From contig JAJYUO010000026.1 in the NCBI GenBank assembly GCA_021792485.1, positions 1-10,983 of the forward strand: a DNA stretch of 10,983 bases, written 5' to 3'. The position numbers and the translations under genes are program-made. The notes below the pieces were generated by a model. That model was not told the origin of the DNA. It did not search any database and worked only from the letters and a program-made list of their open reading frames with translations. Positions 1 to 7,198 of the stretch are shown piece by piece (the first letter of the stretch is position 1; every line of letters begins with the position of its first letter). This stretch comes from Thermoplasmata archaeon. GTDB taxonomy: Archaea > Thermoplasmatota > Thermoplasmata > Lutacidiplasmatales > UBA184.

Positions 1-1
1 G

Positions 2-587
2 TGGTACGTCGGCTGGGTCGCCCACCAGGTGAGCCAGTTCGCCGCCGCCACCAGCCGCACCCTGCGCCTCGTCGACGACCGGCTGACCGACCTGCGTCGC
101 CGGCTCGACGCCCTGGCCGTGCCGCCGGCCCCGGTGCTCGACGCCGGCGGCCCCGACGCCTGGTGGGTGCCGATGGCGGTCGACGGCTTGATCGGTGCGG
201 GGTTCTTGCACCGCACCAGCCGGGCCCTCGACCCGCATCTCCACACCCATGTGGTGGTGGCCAACCTGGGCCACGGGCCCGACGGCCGGTGGACGGCTCT
301 CGACGGGCGCGGCCTGTTCGCCCACGCGGCCGCCGCCGGCCACGCCTACGACGCCGAGTTGCGGTGTGGACTCACCGAGCGGCTGGGCGCCGGGTGGACG
401 CTGCGGCGCAATGGTGCCTACGAACTGGCTGACGTCGACCCGCTGCTGCTCGGCTCCCTCTCGGGCCGCGCCGCCGAGATCCGCCAGCGCCTCGGAACGG
501 GGCCGGCGCCGTCCTCACGGGCCCGGGTGGTGGCATGGGCCGCCACGCGTCCGGCCAAGACGCACGACCCCACACCGGCCGACCTCC
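2..587 (+). CDS. MobF/TrwC-type conjugative relaxase, internal fragment, broken at both ends
   Basis: Relaxases of this family nick plasmid DNA at oriT and carry the strand into the recipient cell. The reading frame enters from the left edge and is in frame 2. The visible metal-binding site is a histidine triad: His codons at 209, 242 and 248, in the contexts FLHRTSR and DPHLHTHVVVAN. The spacing of 11 and 2 residues is the same as in TrwC and TraI. The following stretch (GPDGRWTALDGRGLF, then LRCGLTERLG and SGRAAEIRQRLG) continues the domain as in actinobacterial homologues. Likeness fades after THDPTPADL, near 586; the open frame beyond it, to 991, is only a shadow of the opposite-strand genes. 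The catalytic tyrosines and the helicase part lie outside the window. The piece is more GC-rich in appearance than the rest and is probably foreign to it. The family call is firm; the host call is inference. Confidence 0.85.
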
Positions 588-590
588 CCT
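566..590. other. Junction between relaxase fragment and methylmalonyl-CoA mutase fragment
   Basis: Relaxase-like coding on the + strand is recognisable up to about 586-588. Mutase-like coding on the - strand is recognisable down to about 575 (GEVG), at most 566. The two therefore meet or overlap over about a dozen GC-rich bases around 576-587, with no spacer, no transposon end and no target-site duplication in view. Both genes are cut inside their domains. This fits a microhomology join, made either in a cell or by assembly of a mixed sample. Confidence 0.7.
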
Positions 591-964
591 CGAGCTCGCT
601 CGTGGTCGGGGTCGTACCCGATCTGGGTCGGGAGATCGAACGCGACCGAGAGCCCGGTCTGACCGCCGCGCAAAAGGTAGCGGAACCTGCGGTTCGTCTC
701 GCGCGCGCTTCCGAATCCGGAGTACTGGCGCAGCGTCCACAGCCGCCCCCGGTACATCGTCGGCTGAATTCCCCGAGTGAACGGGCTCTCGCCGGGAAAG
801 CCGATCCGCTCGAGGTACATGCCCTCCGGGTCGGCCGGCTCCGGGGCCAGAAGGGCTTCGAGGTCCGCGTCGGACCCCCCGCCGAGCACGGACCGAGCCC
901 GAGCCTTCCACGCCGAGTACGCGGCGCGGGCCTCGGCCGAAGTGGGCGGGGCGGATCGAGCCAT
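566..964 (-). CDS. mcmA1: Methylmalonyl-CoA mutase large (alpha) subunit, N-terminal fragment
   Basis: The enzyme interconverts (R)-methylmalonyl-CoA and succinyl-CoA with adenosylcobalamin. About 133 residues remain of a normal 530-560 or more. They include the highly conserved substrate-barrel entrance: YLERIGFPGESPFTRGIQP (from about residue 50), TMYRGRLWTLRQYSGFG, and GQTGLSVAFDLPTQIGYDPDH, ending at GEVG. The tail after GEVG (CGVV, then RLGRTRGG) no longer resembles the family, whose members usually continue as a VGVAI-type strand and then the rest of the TIM barrel. The ATG at 964 is chosen because it gives a normal N-terminus 23 bp after the pheT stop; a GGGAG stretch abuts it, too close for a good Shine-Dalgarno. 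The frame stays open far upstream inside pheT, but that part is shadow. The gene is last in the pheS-pheT run, so it may be cotranscribed. As read here it could not give an active enzyme; the loss probably reflects the junction. Confidence 0.85.
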
Positions 965-987
965 CTCCCTTCGACCGGGCGGCGATA

Positions 988-2679
988 TTAGACAGTTCCC
1001 GACGGCCGAACGAGCGGCCACAACGCGCTCAAGTCGAGTTCGCCCCATACGACCGGGACGGGGATGCCCGCGCCCTCGAGGACGCGAGGATGGAACTCGC
1101 CGATCTCGGCGATCGGCTCGCCCGCGAGCCGGACCCGCGCCGCCCGGCCCGGGATCGTCGCCGGTATCTCGGCCGGCTCGCGTACGCCACCGACGTCGAC
1201 CGTGCGCAATAGGTAGTCGACCAGCGCGGCCGCGTCCGCGAAACCGATCCCATCGCCGGCCAGCGCGAATCCGAGGTGGTAGCGCGTCTCCGTGGCGCTC
1301 TCCGCCTTTGGGGATCGAATGACCACCGGGCCGGTCTCGCTGATTCGCTGCGGGTAGGCGTGGCGAACGTTGTGCCGAAGCGACTCCAAAAGGGAGATTG
1401 CCAGGCTCGAGCGGAGCGCTGCGAACTCTTGGCTGGGGGGATTCACGAGCCGGAGGGTCTCGGCGACCCTCTCGGACCGCGCGACCGCGCCCTCGCTGAC
1501 CACCACGGGAGTATACAGGCTGGAAAGACCCATTCCCAGAAGGATCGGAGAAAATCGACGGCGGAAGATGGTCTCCGGACGACGCCGGCCAAGGGTGGAA
1601 CTCGAAGGAAGGAGGGGGGGCGACGCGCCCAGCCCTCGGGCGAGCACGAGATCTTCCGCGACGTCCACCGATCCGAGAAGGTCGATCCTCCACGGAGGAG
1701 CGGAAATCTTCCATCCGCCGGCGATGGGGCGAGCGTCCATCCGGCACGAGCGCGCCAAGCGGCGGATCTCCGGAGCCGTGAGCTCGTCGCCGGCGATCCC
1801 GACGAGGTCGGACGTACGCAGCGTCACCTCTCGCGGGGAGAAGACCGGTTCCCGGGATTCCGTCGCTCCCGAGGCGGGTTCGATCCGGACCGGCTCCACC
1901 GACCATCCGCGAGCGACGAACACGACTAGGAGGAGCTGGAGCGATTCCCGAACGGCCCTTTGGCTGGTGCCGGTCGATTCGAGCAGGAGCGCCCGGTCCC
2001 CCGGTCGGACCTCACCCGACTCGCGGCCGTTCAGGATCGGCGGGAGGCTCGCAACCGAGTCGGCTGCGTCGCGGAGGACGAGGCACTCGTCCCCGGAGCG
2101 TCCGAGAGCTCCGTAGCGCGCGGCCATCGGATGTTCCTCGAAGAACTCGCTCGCCGAGGTCTGGCGGTTCCGATCGAGAGGGGTGAACGACACCGATTCC
2201 ATCGGCTCGAGCGCGTAACGGAGCGGAAACCGGATTCGATCGACGGCGTACAACCCGAGGCTCGCCTTTCTTCGGTCCCGGCCCACGCTTGCGTGAATGA
2301 GCTCTTGGAACCGGATCGCCTCGGCGAGGGTTCCCTCGTCGATTCTCGAGCCGCGCGGTGGGTGGACGATCAGGCCCGATATCTCGGGGCGCAGCGGATG
2401 GACCGTTGCCGCGACCTCGATCGCCGGGCCGGGCCCGGTCCGGCAATGGATGCGGGGGAGCCCGGTACGCGACCCCAGTACGCCTTCCACGTAGAGCCCG
2501 AGCCCGCCTTCGGAGAGAAGGTCCAAACGATCCGGTGTTGCTGATATCTGGATCGTGTCGCCGTCGATCCCGACGAGCTCAGCCTTCGACGCGAAGAGGA
2601 GCTGTTCCCAGCGTTCCGGCGACAAAGGTTCCGGCAGCATCGCCTGTACCCGCGACAACGAGAGCGTGGTTTGGGGCAT
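988..2679 (-). CDS. pheT: Phenylalanine--tRNA ligase beta subunit, archaeal type
   Basis: Partner of PheS in the (alpha-beta)2 enzyme that charges tRNA-Phe; the beta chain carries the editing site and helps bind tRNA. The 563 residues match the archaeal/eukaryotic length rather than the ~800 of bacteria, so the EMAP-like and anticodon-binding ends are absent, as expected. Visible blocks: ISATPDRLDLLSEGGLG (about 45-61); the B3/B4 editing region, with RFQELIHASVGRDRRKASLGLYAVD (123-147) and SLPPILNG through the LLESTGTS stretch (211-239); the B5 DNA-binding-like fold, with SAPPWRIDLLGSVDVAEDLVLARG (326-349); and the catalytic-like core, with LVNPPSQEFAALRSSLAISLLESLRHN (411-437) and IAEIGEFHPRVLEG (523-536). 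ATG directly follows the pheS stop codon with no gap and has a GGAAGGA element 5 nt before it, so the two are surely co-expressed. Stop is TAA. Confidence 0.96.
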   Translation of the reverse strand: MPQTTLSLSRVQAMLPEPLSPERWEQLLFASKAELVGIDGDTIQISATPDRLDLLSEGGLGLYVEGVLGSRTGLPRIHCRTGPGPAIEVAATVHPLRPEISGLIVHPPRGSRIDEGTLAEAIRFQELIHASVGRDRRKASLGLYAVDRIRFPLRYALEPMESVSFTPLDRNRQTSASEFFEEHPMAARYGALGRSGDECLVLRDAADSVASLPPILNGRESGEVRPGDRALLLESTGTSQRAVRESLQLLLVVFVARGWSVEPVRIEPASGATESREPVFSPREVTLRTSDLVGIAGDELTAPEIRRLARSCRMDARPIAGGWKISAPPWRIDLLGSVDVAEDLVLARGLGASPPLLPSSSTLGRRRPETIFRRRFSPILLGMGLSSLYTPVVVSEGAVARSERVAETLRLVNPPSQEFAALRSSLAISLLESLRHNVRHAYPQRISETGPVVIRSPKAESATETRYHLGFALAGDGIGFADAAALVDYLLRTVDVGGVREPAEIPATIPGRAARVRLAGEPIAEIGEFHPRVLEGAGIPVPVVWGELDLSALWPLVRPSGTV

Positions 2680-4182
2680 CTAGATCCTTCCTTCGCGCAG
2701 CACCTCGAGGTCGTCCTCGAACAGCTCCCGGATGTCGTTGCACCCCAGGGCCACCATCGCGAGCCGCGTGATCCCGATCCCCCATGCGGCGACCGGAACG
2801 TCGATCCCGAGAGGGCGGAGCACCTCGGGCCGGAAGAGTCCTCCGGGGAATACCTCCATCCATCCGAGGCGAGGGTGCTTGACGTATCCCTCGATCGACG
2901 GTTCGGTGAACGGAAAGTAGCTAGGACGAACGCGGACTTCGCCGACGCCGAGGGCGCTGGCCATCGCTTGGAAGATCCCGATCAGATGGCGGACCGAAAT
3001 TCCTTCCTGGCCGAGGACACCCTCGCACTGACCGAACTCGATGTGGTGCGACGGATCCACGGCCTCGAACCGAAAGTTCCGGTCGATCGAATACATCCGG
3101 AAGGGCGGCTCGGGGGCACGAGCGAGGTACCGGCCGCTCACCGCCGTGGTCTGCGAGCGGAGGACCGGACGCTTCGCAACGGCCGTGTCGTACCGCTGGG
3201 TCCATCCGAGGCTCAAGGGCGCGCTCGAGCCGGGGAGGGGACGCCCCTCGTGGGCCGCGGCGACACGTTCGAATAGCCGCCCTTCGGGCAATCGCCCCTC
3301 GACCCCGGTGAGGTAGAGGACGTCGTGGATCGAGCGCGCGGGATGGTCTTGCGGCATGAACAGCACGTCCGCATTCCAGAATTCGGTCTCCACCAGCGGG
3401 CCCTCCGCCTGTTCGAAGCCGAGGCCGATGAGGATCTCCTCGAACTCCTCGATCCAGGCCGGATAGGGATGGGGGCGCGCTCCCGAGACGAACGGTACCT
3501 CCGCACGGACGTCGTACGGCCGGAACGAACCGGATTTCCATGCCCCCGATACGAGCATCTCGCGGGTCAGCGGCCCGATACGCGCGCCCGCCTCCTCGAT
3601 CGGCCACGAGACCCCCGCTTCCGAGGGGGCCCAGCGGCGACGCGTGGCATGGTCGATGCGGACGAGGCCGCGACGCTCGAGGAGATGGATGCTTCCCTCG
3701 TCGAGAGGCACGGTTCCCTGAGCGATCCGGCGCAGCGTGGCCTCCAGTGGAAGCTCGCCTTCGCCCGGAGGGGCATCGGGACGAAGTCGCAGGGGCATGC
3801 CGGGTTCTAGGTACCCGTGACGGCGCAGGATCCCGATCGCGGCGGAGCGTTCCTCCTCGAGCATGGCCCCTTCGATCCCCTCCCGTCGCGAGCGAAGGGC
3901 ATCGAGCAGGCGTCGCTCGGGCAGTCCCTGGCTGAGGGCGGTCTCTCCTCTCGGCGTGAGTCGAACGGTCGACTCGTGGATCTCCTCGACCACGACCAAG
4001 CGCTTGGAGCGGAGGCGTTGCAGGCTACCGCGCACCTCGTCCGGGGAGAGGCGGGAGGCCGCAGGGATCTCCTCTTCCGCGACCGGACCGGTGCGAGACC
4101 GAAGGACCTTCAGGACCGCCGTTTCCAGCGGAGAGAGGTCGATGGGGTTCGACGCCGGGGACTCGTCCGTCGGAACGGGCAC
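2680..4182 (-). CDS. pheS: Phenylalanine--tRNA ligase alpha subunit, archaeal type
   Basis: Catalytic chain of phenylalanyl-tRNA synthetase: it activates Phe with ATP and transfers it to tRNA-Phe. The first ~200 residues form the archaeal/eukaryotic N-terminal extension of winged-helix-like modules (LETAVLKVLRSRTGPVAEEEI at 19-39; VRLTPRGE at 73-80), used to grip tRNA. The class II core follows: motif 1 HPY (238-240), FWNADVLFMPQDHPAR (268-283), LRSQTTAVSGRYLA (341-354), motif 2 around FRFEAVDPSHHIEFGQCEG (370-388), SYFPFTEPS (421-429), and motif 3 GIGITRLAM (468-476). The 500-residue length is normal for archaea. The start is GTG at 4182, chosen because a TATA-like element lies about 28 nt upstream, consistent with a leaderless or nearly leaderless message; no Shine-Dalgarno is clear. 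A small oddity is VFPGGLFRPEV (444-454), where related enzymes usually read VGGAGxFRPEV. Confidence 0.96.
   Translation of the reverse strand: MPVPTDESPASNPIDLSPLETAVLKVLRSRTGPVAEEEIPAASRLSPDEVRGSLQRLRSKRLVVVEEIHESTVRLTPRGETALSQGLPERRLLDALRSRREGIEGAMLEEERSAAIGILRRHGYLEPGMPLRLRPDAPPGEGELPLEATLRRIAQGTVPLDEGSIHLLERRGLVRIDHATRRRWAPSEAGVSWPIEEAGARIGPLTREMLVSGAWKSGSFRPYDVRAEVPFVSGARPHPYPAWIEEFEEILIGLGFEQAEGPLVETEFWNADVLFMPQDHPARSIHDVLYLTGVEGRLPEGRLFERVAAAHEGRPLPGSSAPLSLGWTQRYDTAVAKRPVLRSQTTAVSGRYLARAPEPPFRMYSIDRNFRFEAVDPSHHIEFGQCEGVLGQEGISVRHLIGIFQAMASALGVGEVRVRPSYFPFTEPSIEGYVKHPRLGWMEVFPGGLFRPEVLRPLGIDVPVAAWGIGITRLAMVALGCNDIRELFEDDLEVLREGRI
2683..2691 (-). promoter_or_regulatory. Ribosome binding site of pheT inside the end of pheS
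   Basis: The - strand reads GGAAGGATC just before the TAG stop of pheS and the ATG of pheT, leaving about 5 nt between the purine run and the ATG. It supports the ATG at 2679 and reinitiation or independent initiation within one message. Confidence 0.55.
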
Positions 4183-4204
4183 GCTCGAGGGAGTCGGGCC
4201 CGTG

Positions 4205-4216
4205 CTTTAGTTTTTG
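4205..4216 (-). promoter_or_regulatory. TATA-like box of pheS
   Basis: In the 54-bp gap between the gltD-like stop and the pheS GTG, the - strand reads CAAAAACTAAAG, by far the most AT-rich spot in an otherwise GC-rich stretch. Its centre is about 28 nt before the GTG, the distance expected for an archaeal TATA box and a leaderless transcript. No clear BRE is seen. Readthrough from the gltD-like gene remains possible. Confidence 0.5.
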
Positions 4217-4236
4217 GGAATCCGGGCAGGCTTCAC

Positions 4237-5709
4237 CTATACTCGGATCGGCTTCGTGTAGCCGGCCGGCAGCGTGAACGGGTGGTCTCCGCCGAACGGA
4301 TCGGGCCGGGGTCCCGCGCTCTCGCCACGCTTCGCGCTCAGATAGGCATCGATCGCCTCGGCTGCCTGGCTTGCCGCGCCCATCGCGTACACCACAGACC
4401 GGCCCCCGGCCGCGAATATTCCCGGCACCTCCGTCGCGAATCCGGGCTTGCTCCCTTCGGGCCATCCCTGGGAGGTGAGATGGAGGTGGAGCCCGGGGTC
4501 GAACCCATCGAGATCCGCCCGCTGGCCGACCGCAACGATCAACGTATCGCACGCGATCGTCTCCTCGGAGTCCGGAACGGGGACCGGCGTCCGCCGGCCG
4601 CTCGCATCCGGCGGGCCGAGCTCCATTCGCTGCACGACGAGCCCTTCCACGTGCCCAGCCCCGATGACCCGGCGGGGCGCACGGAGGAACAAGAAGCGGA
4701 CCCCTTCCTGCTCGGCCCCGAGGAGCTCTTCCGGGTCCGCCGGCATCTCGGCCTTCGTGCGACGGTAGACGAGCGTGACGTCGCCTCCCGGACTGAGGCG
4801 CACCGAGCTGCGGATCGCGTCCATCGCGACGTCCCCCCCACCGACAACGACGATCTTCCTTCCGACCGCGACGGGATCGCCGCGGTTCAACTTCTTCAAG
4901 AACTCGAGAGCCGGGATCACTCCGGGGAGATCCTCGCCCGGAACCCCGAGGGGCCGGTGAAGGCTCGTCCCGATCGATAAGAAGACCGCGAGATAGCCGT
5001 CCTTCAGCAGCTGTTGGATCGGAATCTCCCGGCCGATCTTCCGACCGTCGACCCAGGTGACGTCCAGATCCCTATACCGGGCCCGATCGATCTGGATCTC
5101 CCGGTCCGTCATTCGGTAGGCGGGAATCGTCCGCATGAGCCCGCCGACCTCCCCTTCTTGCTCGAACACCGTGACCGAGTAGCCGCGCACCCCCAGCTCC
5201 CACGCCATCATCATGCCGGCCGGGCCGCCGCCGACGATCGCGACGCGCTGGTGCTTCGGCTTCGAAGGCACGTAGACGAGATCGGAATTACCGAATTCGA
5301 GAGCGGCTCGCTTGAGGTGGCGGATCGCGATCGGAATTCCCTTCTTCTTCACCACGCAGGCGTCTTCGCAGTAGTGGTAGCAGACCTTGCAGAGGGACGT
5401 GGCGAGCGGATCGTCCCGGAGCGTCACCCGGGCCGAGCCATCGAAGTCTCCGGCCGCGATGAGCCGGATGTACTCCCGGGCGTCCTGAGTGATCGGGCAC
5501 GCCTCTACGCACCACGGCCGGCGGCACTGAATGCACCGCTTGGCTTCCAGTATCGCCTCTTCCCGGGTGTAGGGGTGGAGAACCTCGCGGAAGTCCTTCG
5601 TACGCTCGGCGACCGCCTCCTCCTGGATCGGGACCCTGACCGGGTTTAGCTTCGGAGGCGGCGGCTTCCCCGACGTCGGCACGGAAGGGGGAGGGGATCC
5701 GGTGGACAT
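4237..5709 (-). CDS. gltD: GltD-like NAD(P)H-dependent Fe-S flavoprotein oxidoreductase
   Basis: Family of the small subunit of glutamate synthase, NfnB/NfnL and related electron-input proteins, which pass electrons from NAD(P)H through FAD to Fe-S clusters. After a Pro-rich tail (about 1-23), the N-terminal ferredoxin-like domain has two full cysteine sets: C59-x2-C62-x4-C67-x3-C71 (CIQCRRPWCVEACP) and C107-x2-C110-x3-C114-x3-C118, enough for two 4Fe-4S clusters. An FAD Rossmann motif follows (VGGGPAGM at 159-166, with E183 ending the second strand), then the NAD(P)H motif VGGGDVAMD (289-297). The C-terminal FAD motif reads GIFAAGGRS, where the family usually has a GD pair. Length (490) is normal. 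No GltB-like large subunit is in view, so glutamate synthase activity is unproven; it may instead serve a ferredoxin or another partner. The ATG at 5709 is supported by a TATA-like box about 29 nt upstream. Confidence 0.85.
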   Translation of the reverse strand: MSTGSPPPSVPTSGKPPPPKLNPVRVPIQEEAVAERTKDFREVLHPYTREEAILEAKRCIQCRRPWCVEACPITQDAREYIRLIAAGDFDGSARVTLRDDPLATSLCKVCYHYCEDACVVKKKGIPIAIRHLKRAALEFGNSDLVYVPSKPKHQRVAIVGGGPAGMMMAWELGVRGYSVTVFEQEGEVGGLMRTIPAYRMTDREIQIDRARYRDLDVTWVDGRKIGREIPIQQLLKDGYLAVFLSIGTSLHRPLGVPGEDLPGVIPALEFLKKLNRGDPVAVGRKIVVVGGGDVAMDAIRSSVRLSPGGDVTLVYRRTKAEMPADPEELLGAEQEGVRFLFLRAPRRVIGAGHVEGLVVQRMELGPPDASGRRTPVPVPDSEETIACDTLIVAVGQRADLDGFDPGLHLHLTSQGWPEGSKPGFATEVPGIFAAGGRSVVYAMGAASQAAEAIDAYLSAKRGESAGPRPDPFGGDHPFTLPAGYTKPIRV

Positions 5710-5734
5710 GGCTTCACTTCACTTGGGGCCGCCG

Positions 5735-5742
5735 TCTTAAGA
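5735..5742 (-). promoter_or_regulatory. TATA-like box of the gltD-like gene
   Basis: The palindromic TCTTAAGA is centred about 29 nt before the ATG at 5709, the spacing expected for a leaderless archaeal transcript. Next to it, at 5745-5756, lies a near-palindrome CTTCGCGTGAAG, and GCTTCACTTCACTT lies between the box and the ATG. These could be regulator-binding sites, but only the spacing argument supports the TATA call. Confidence 0.5.
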
Positions 5743-5792
5743 AGCTTCGCGTGAAGTCCGTGTTGCGCCCTCCGCCTTGGACGGGATTGCCC

Positions 5793-5798
5793 TATAAG
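5793..5798 (+). promoter_or_regulatory. TATA box of srp54
   Basis: TATAAG within CCCTATAAGGGG is the best TATA match in the divergent gap. Initiation 25-28 nt downstream would fall near 5822, leaving a leader of about 12 nt before the ATG at 5834. No strong Shine-Dalgarno is seen in that leader. Confidence 0.6.
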
Positions 5799-5833
5799 GG
5801 GACCGATGCTCCGTTCCCTCACGGTCCCGGGCC

Positions 5834-7198
5834 ATGGTGCTGGATTCGCTTGGGAAGTCGCTTCGCGGAGTCTTGCAGAAGATCGCCCGAGGCTCGACCG
5901 TCGACGAGGAGCTCCTGAGCGAGGTCGTTCGGGACATCCAGCGGGCCCTCCTCCAAGCCGACGTGAACGTTCAGCTCACGCTCGATCTCACGCAACGTAT
6001 GCGCCGCCGGGCCCGAGAGGAGAAGCCGCCGGCAGGCTCGAGCCTCCGGGACTTCCTCATTCGGATCATTTACGAGGAGATCCGCTCGATCCTCGGCGAG
6101 GAGCGCGAGTTCGAGGCGAAGCCGCGGAGGATCCTCCTCGTCGGCCTTTACGGTCAGGGGAAGACCACCACTGCCGGGAAGCTCGCGCGGTTCTTCCAGA
6201 AGAAGGGGGTCCGCGTCGGGCTGATCGCGGCGGACATCCACCGACCGGCAGCGATCGACCAGTTGGAGCAACTCTCGAAGAAGATCGGATGCGAGTTCTA
6301 CGCGGATCGCAAGGAGCCCCGGGCCGAGGCGATCGTCCGCGAGGGACTCGCCCAGTTCCCTCCCCACCTCGCCGTGATCATCGATACGGCCGGCCGGAGC
6401 GCCTTGGACGCGGACCTGATCTCCGAGCTCAAGCGCGTGCGCGAGGTCGCCCGACCGGACGAGACGATCCTCGTGCTCGACGCCGCCATGGGTCAGGCCG
6501 CCGGGCGCAGCGCCTCCGCCTTTCAGGAGGCGGTCGGCCTCACCGGCACCATCCTTACCAAAATGGATGGTTCGGCCAAAGGGGGCGGAGCACTGAGCGC
6601 GGTCGCGGCCACCCACGCGCCGGTGCTCTTCATCGGGACCGGCGAGCACCTGGACGAGCTCGAGCGGTTCATCCCCACCCGCTTCGTCTCCCGCCTCCTC
6701 GGCATGGGGGATCTCCAGACCCTGCTCGAGCGCTTCGAGGAGCTTCGGGACAAGGAGGAGGCTCAGAAGGCCGCCGAGCACCTCATGGCCGGCCGGTTCA
6801 CGCTGAAGGACCTGCGGACCCAGATCGACTCGCTGGGATCGCTCGGCTCCATGGCGAAGCTTCTCAGCTTCCTTCCCGGTCTCGGGCAGGCCAAGATCGA
6901 TGACCAGCAACTCGATCAGACTCAGAGGCAGGTCAAGCGGTTTCGGGCGATCTTGGACTCGCTGACACCCGAAGAGCTCCTGGATGCGGGCCTCCTCAAG
7001 GGCCCTCGAATCCAACGAATCGCGCGAGGCAGCGGACACCGCGGTCAAGAGGTTCGGGCGATGTTACGCTACTACGAGACCACCCGGAAGGCCGCCCACG
7101 GCCTTGCATCGAACCGGCGCTTCCGCCGCCAGTTCGAACGTCAGATGGCCCAGGAAGGAAGGCCGGGGACGGACCCTCACCCGACGAGCCTGAAGTGA
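5834..7198 (+). CDS. srp54: Signal recognition particle 54 kDa protein (SRP54/Ffh GTPase)
   Basis: Binds signal sequences emerging from the ribosome together with 7S RNA and docks with FtsY at the membrane. The N domain carries ALLQADV (38-44). The G domain has G1 GLYGQGKT (104-111), the SRP insertion-box region starting ADIHRPAA (133-140), G3 DTAGR (184-188), DAAMGQAA (216-223), G4 TKMDGSAKGGG (242-252) and GTGE (268-271). The M domain runs from about 315, with GRFTLKDLRTQI, the hydrophobic finger region around LSFLPGLG, and the RNA-binding RIQRIARGSG helix-turn near 412-421. That RNA-binding motif, with the C-terminal M domain, identifies SRP54 rather than FtsY. Length 454 is typical. Ser is replaced by Gln in the P-loop (usual GSGKT), and the M domain has only about four Met. 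ATG at 5834 gives the full N domain; an ATG at 5806 is in another frame. Confidence 0.95.
   Translation: MVLDSLGKSLRGVLQKIARGSTVDEELLSEVVRDIQRALLQADVNVQLTLDLTQRMRRRAREEKPPAGSSLRDFLIRIIYEEIRSILGEEREFEAKPRRILLVGLYGQGKTTTAGKLARFFQKKGVRVGLIAADIHRPAAIDQLEQLSKKIGCEFYADRKEPRAEAIVREGLAQFPPHLAVIIDTAGRSALDADLISELKRVREVARPDETILVLDAAMGQAAGRSASAFQEAVGLTGTILTKMDGSAKGGGALSAVAATHAPVLFIGTGEHLDELERFIPTRFVSRLLGMGDLQTLLERFEELRDKEEAQKAAEHLMAGRFTLKDLRTQIDSLGSLGSMAKLLSFLPGLGQAKIDDQQLDQTQRQVKRFRAILDSLTPEELLDAGLLKGPRIQRIARGSGHRGQEVRAMLRYYETTRKAAHGLASNRRFRRQFERQMAQEGRPGTDPHPTSLK

Noticed and set aside
29..991. A single 320-residue + strand open frame covering relaxase and beyond
   Set aside because: After about residue 186 it reads antisense to the mutase fragment and shows no family likeness; it is open only because of GC-rich composition.
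965..1906. Upstream extension of the mutase reading frame inside pheT
   Set aside because: The extension is an Arg/Gly-rich shadow of pheT; the family N-terminus starts well at the ATG at 964.
3817..4980. 387-residue + strand open frame across pheS and the gltD-like gene
   Set aside because: It lies antisense to two well-recognised genes, has Arg/Asp/Gly-rich shadow composition and no motif.
5806..6903. 365-residue + strand open frame starting at an ATG nearer the srp54 TATA box
   Set aside because: Out of frame with SRP54 and made of Arg/Pro/Gly-rich shadow sequence; the ATG at 5834 starts the correct N domain.
5819..7048. 409-residue - strand open frame antisense to srp54
   Set aside because: Its Leu/Glu/Gly/Asp-rich content mirrors the srp54 codons, and srp54 has every family motif.
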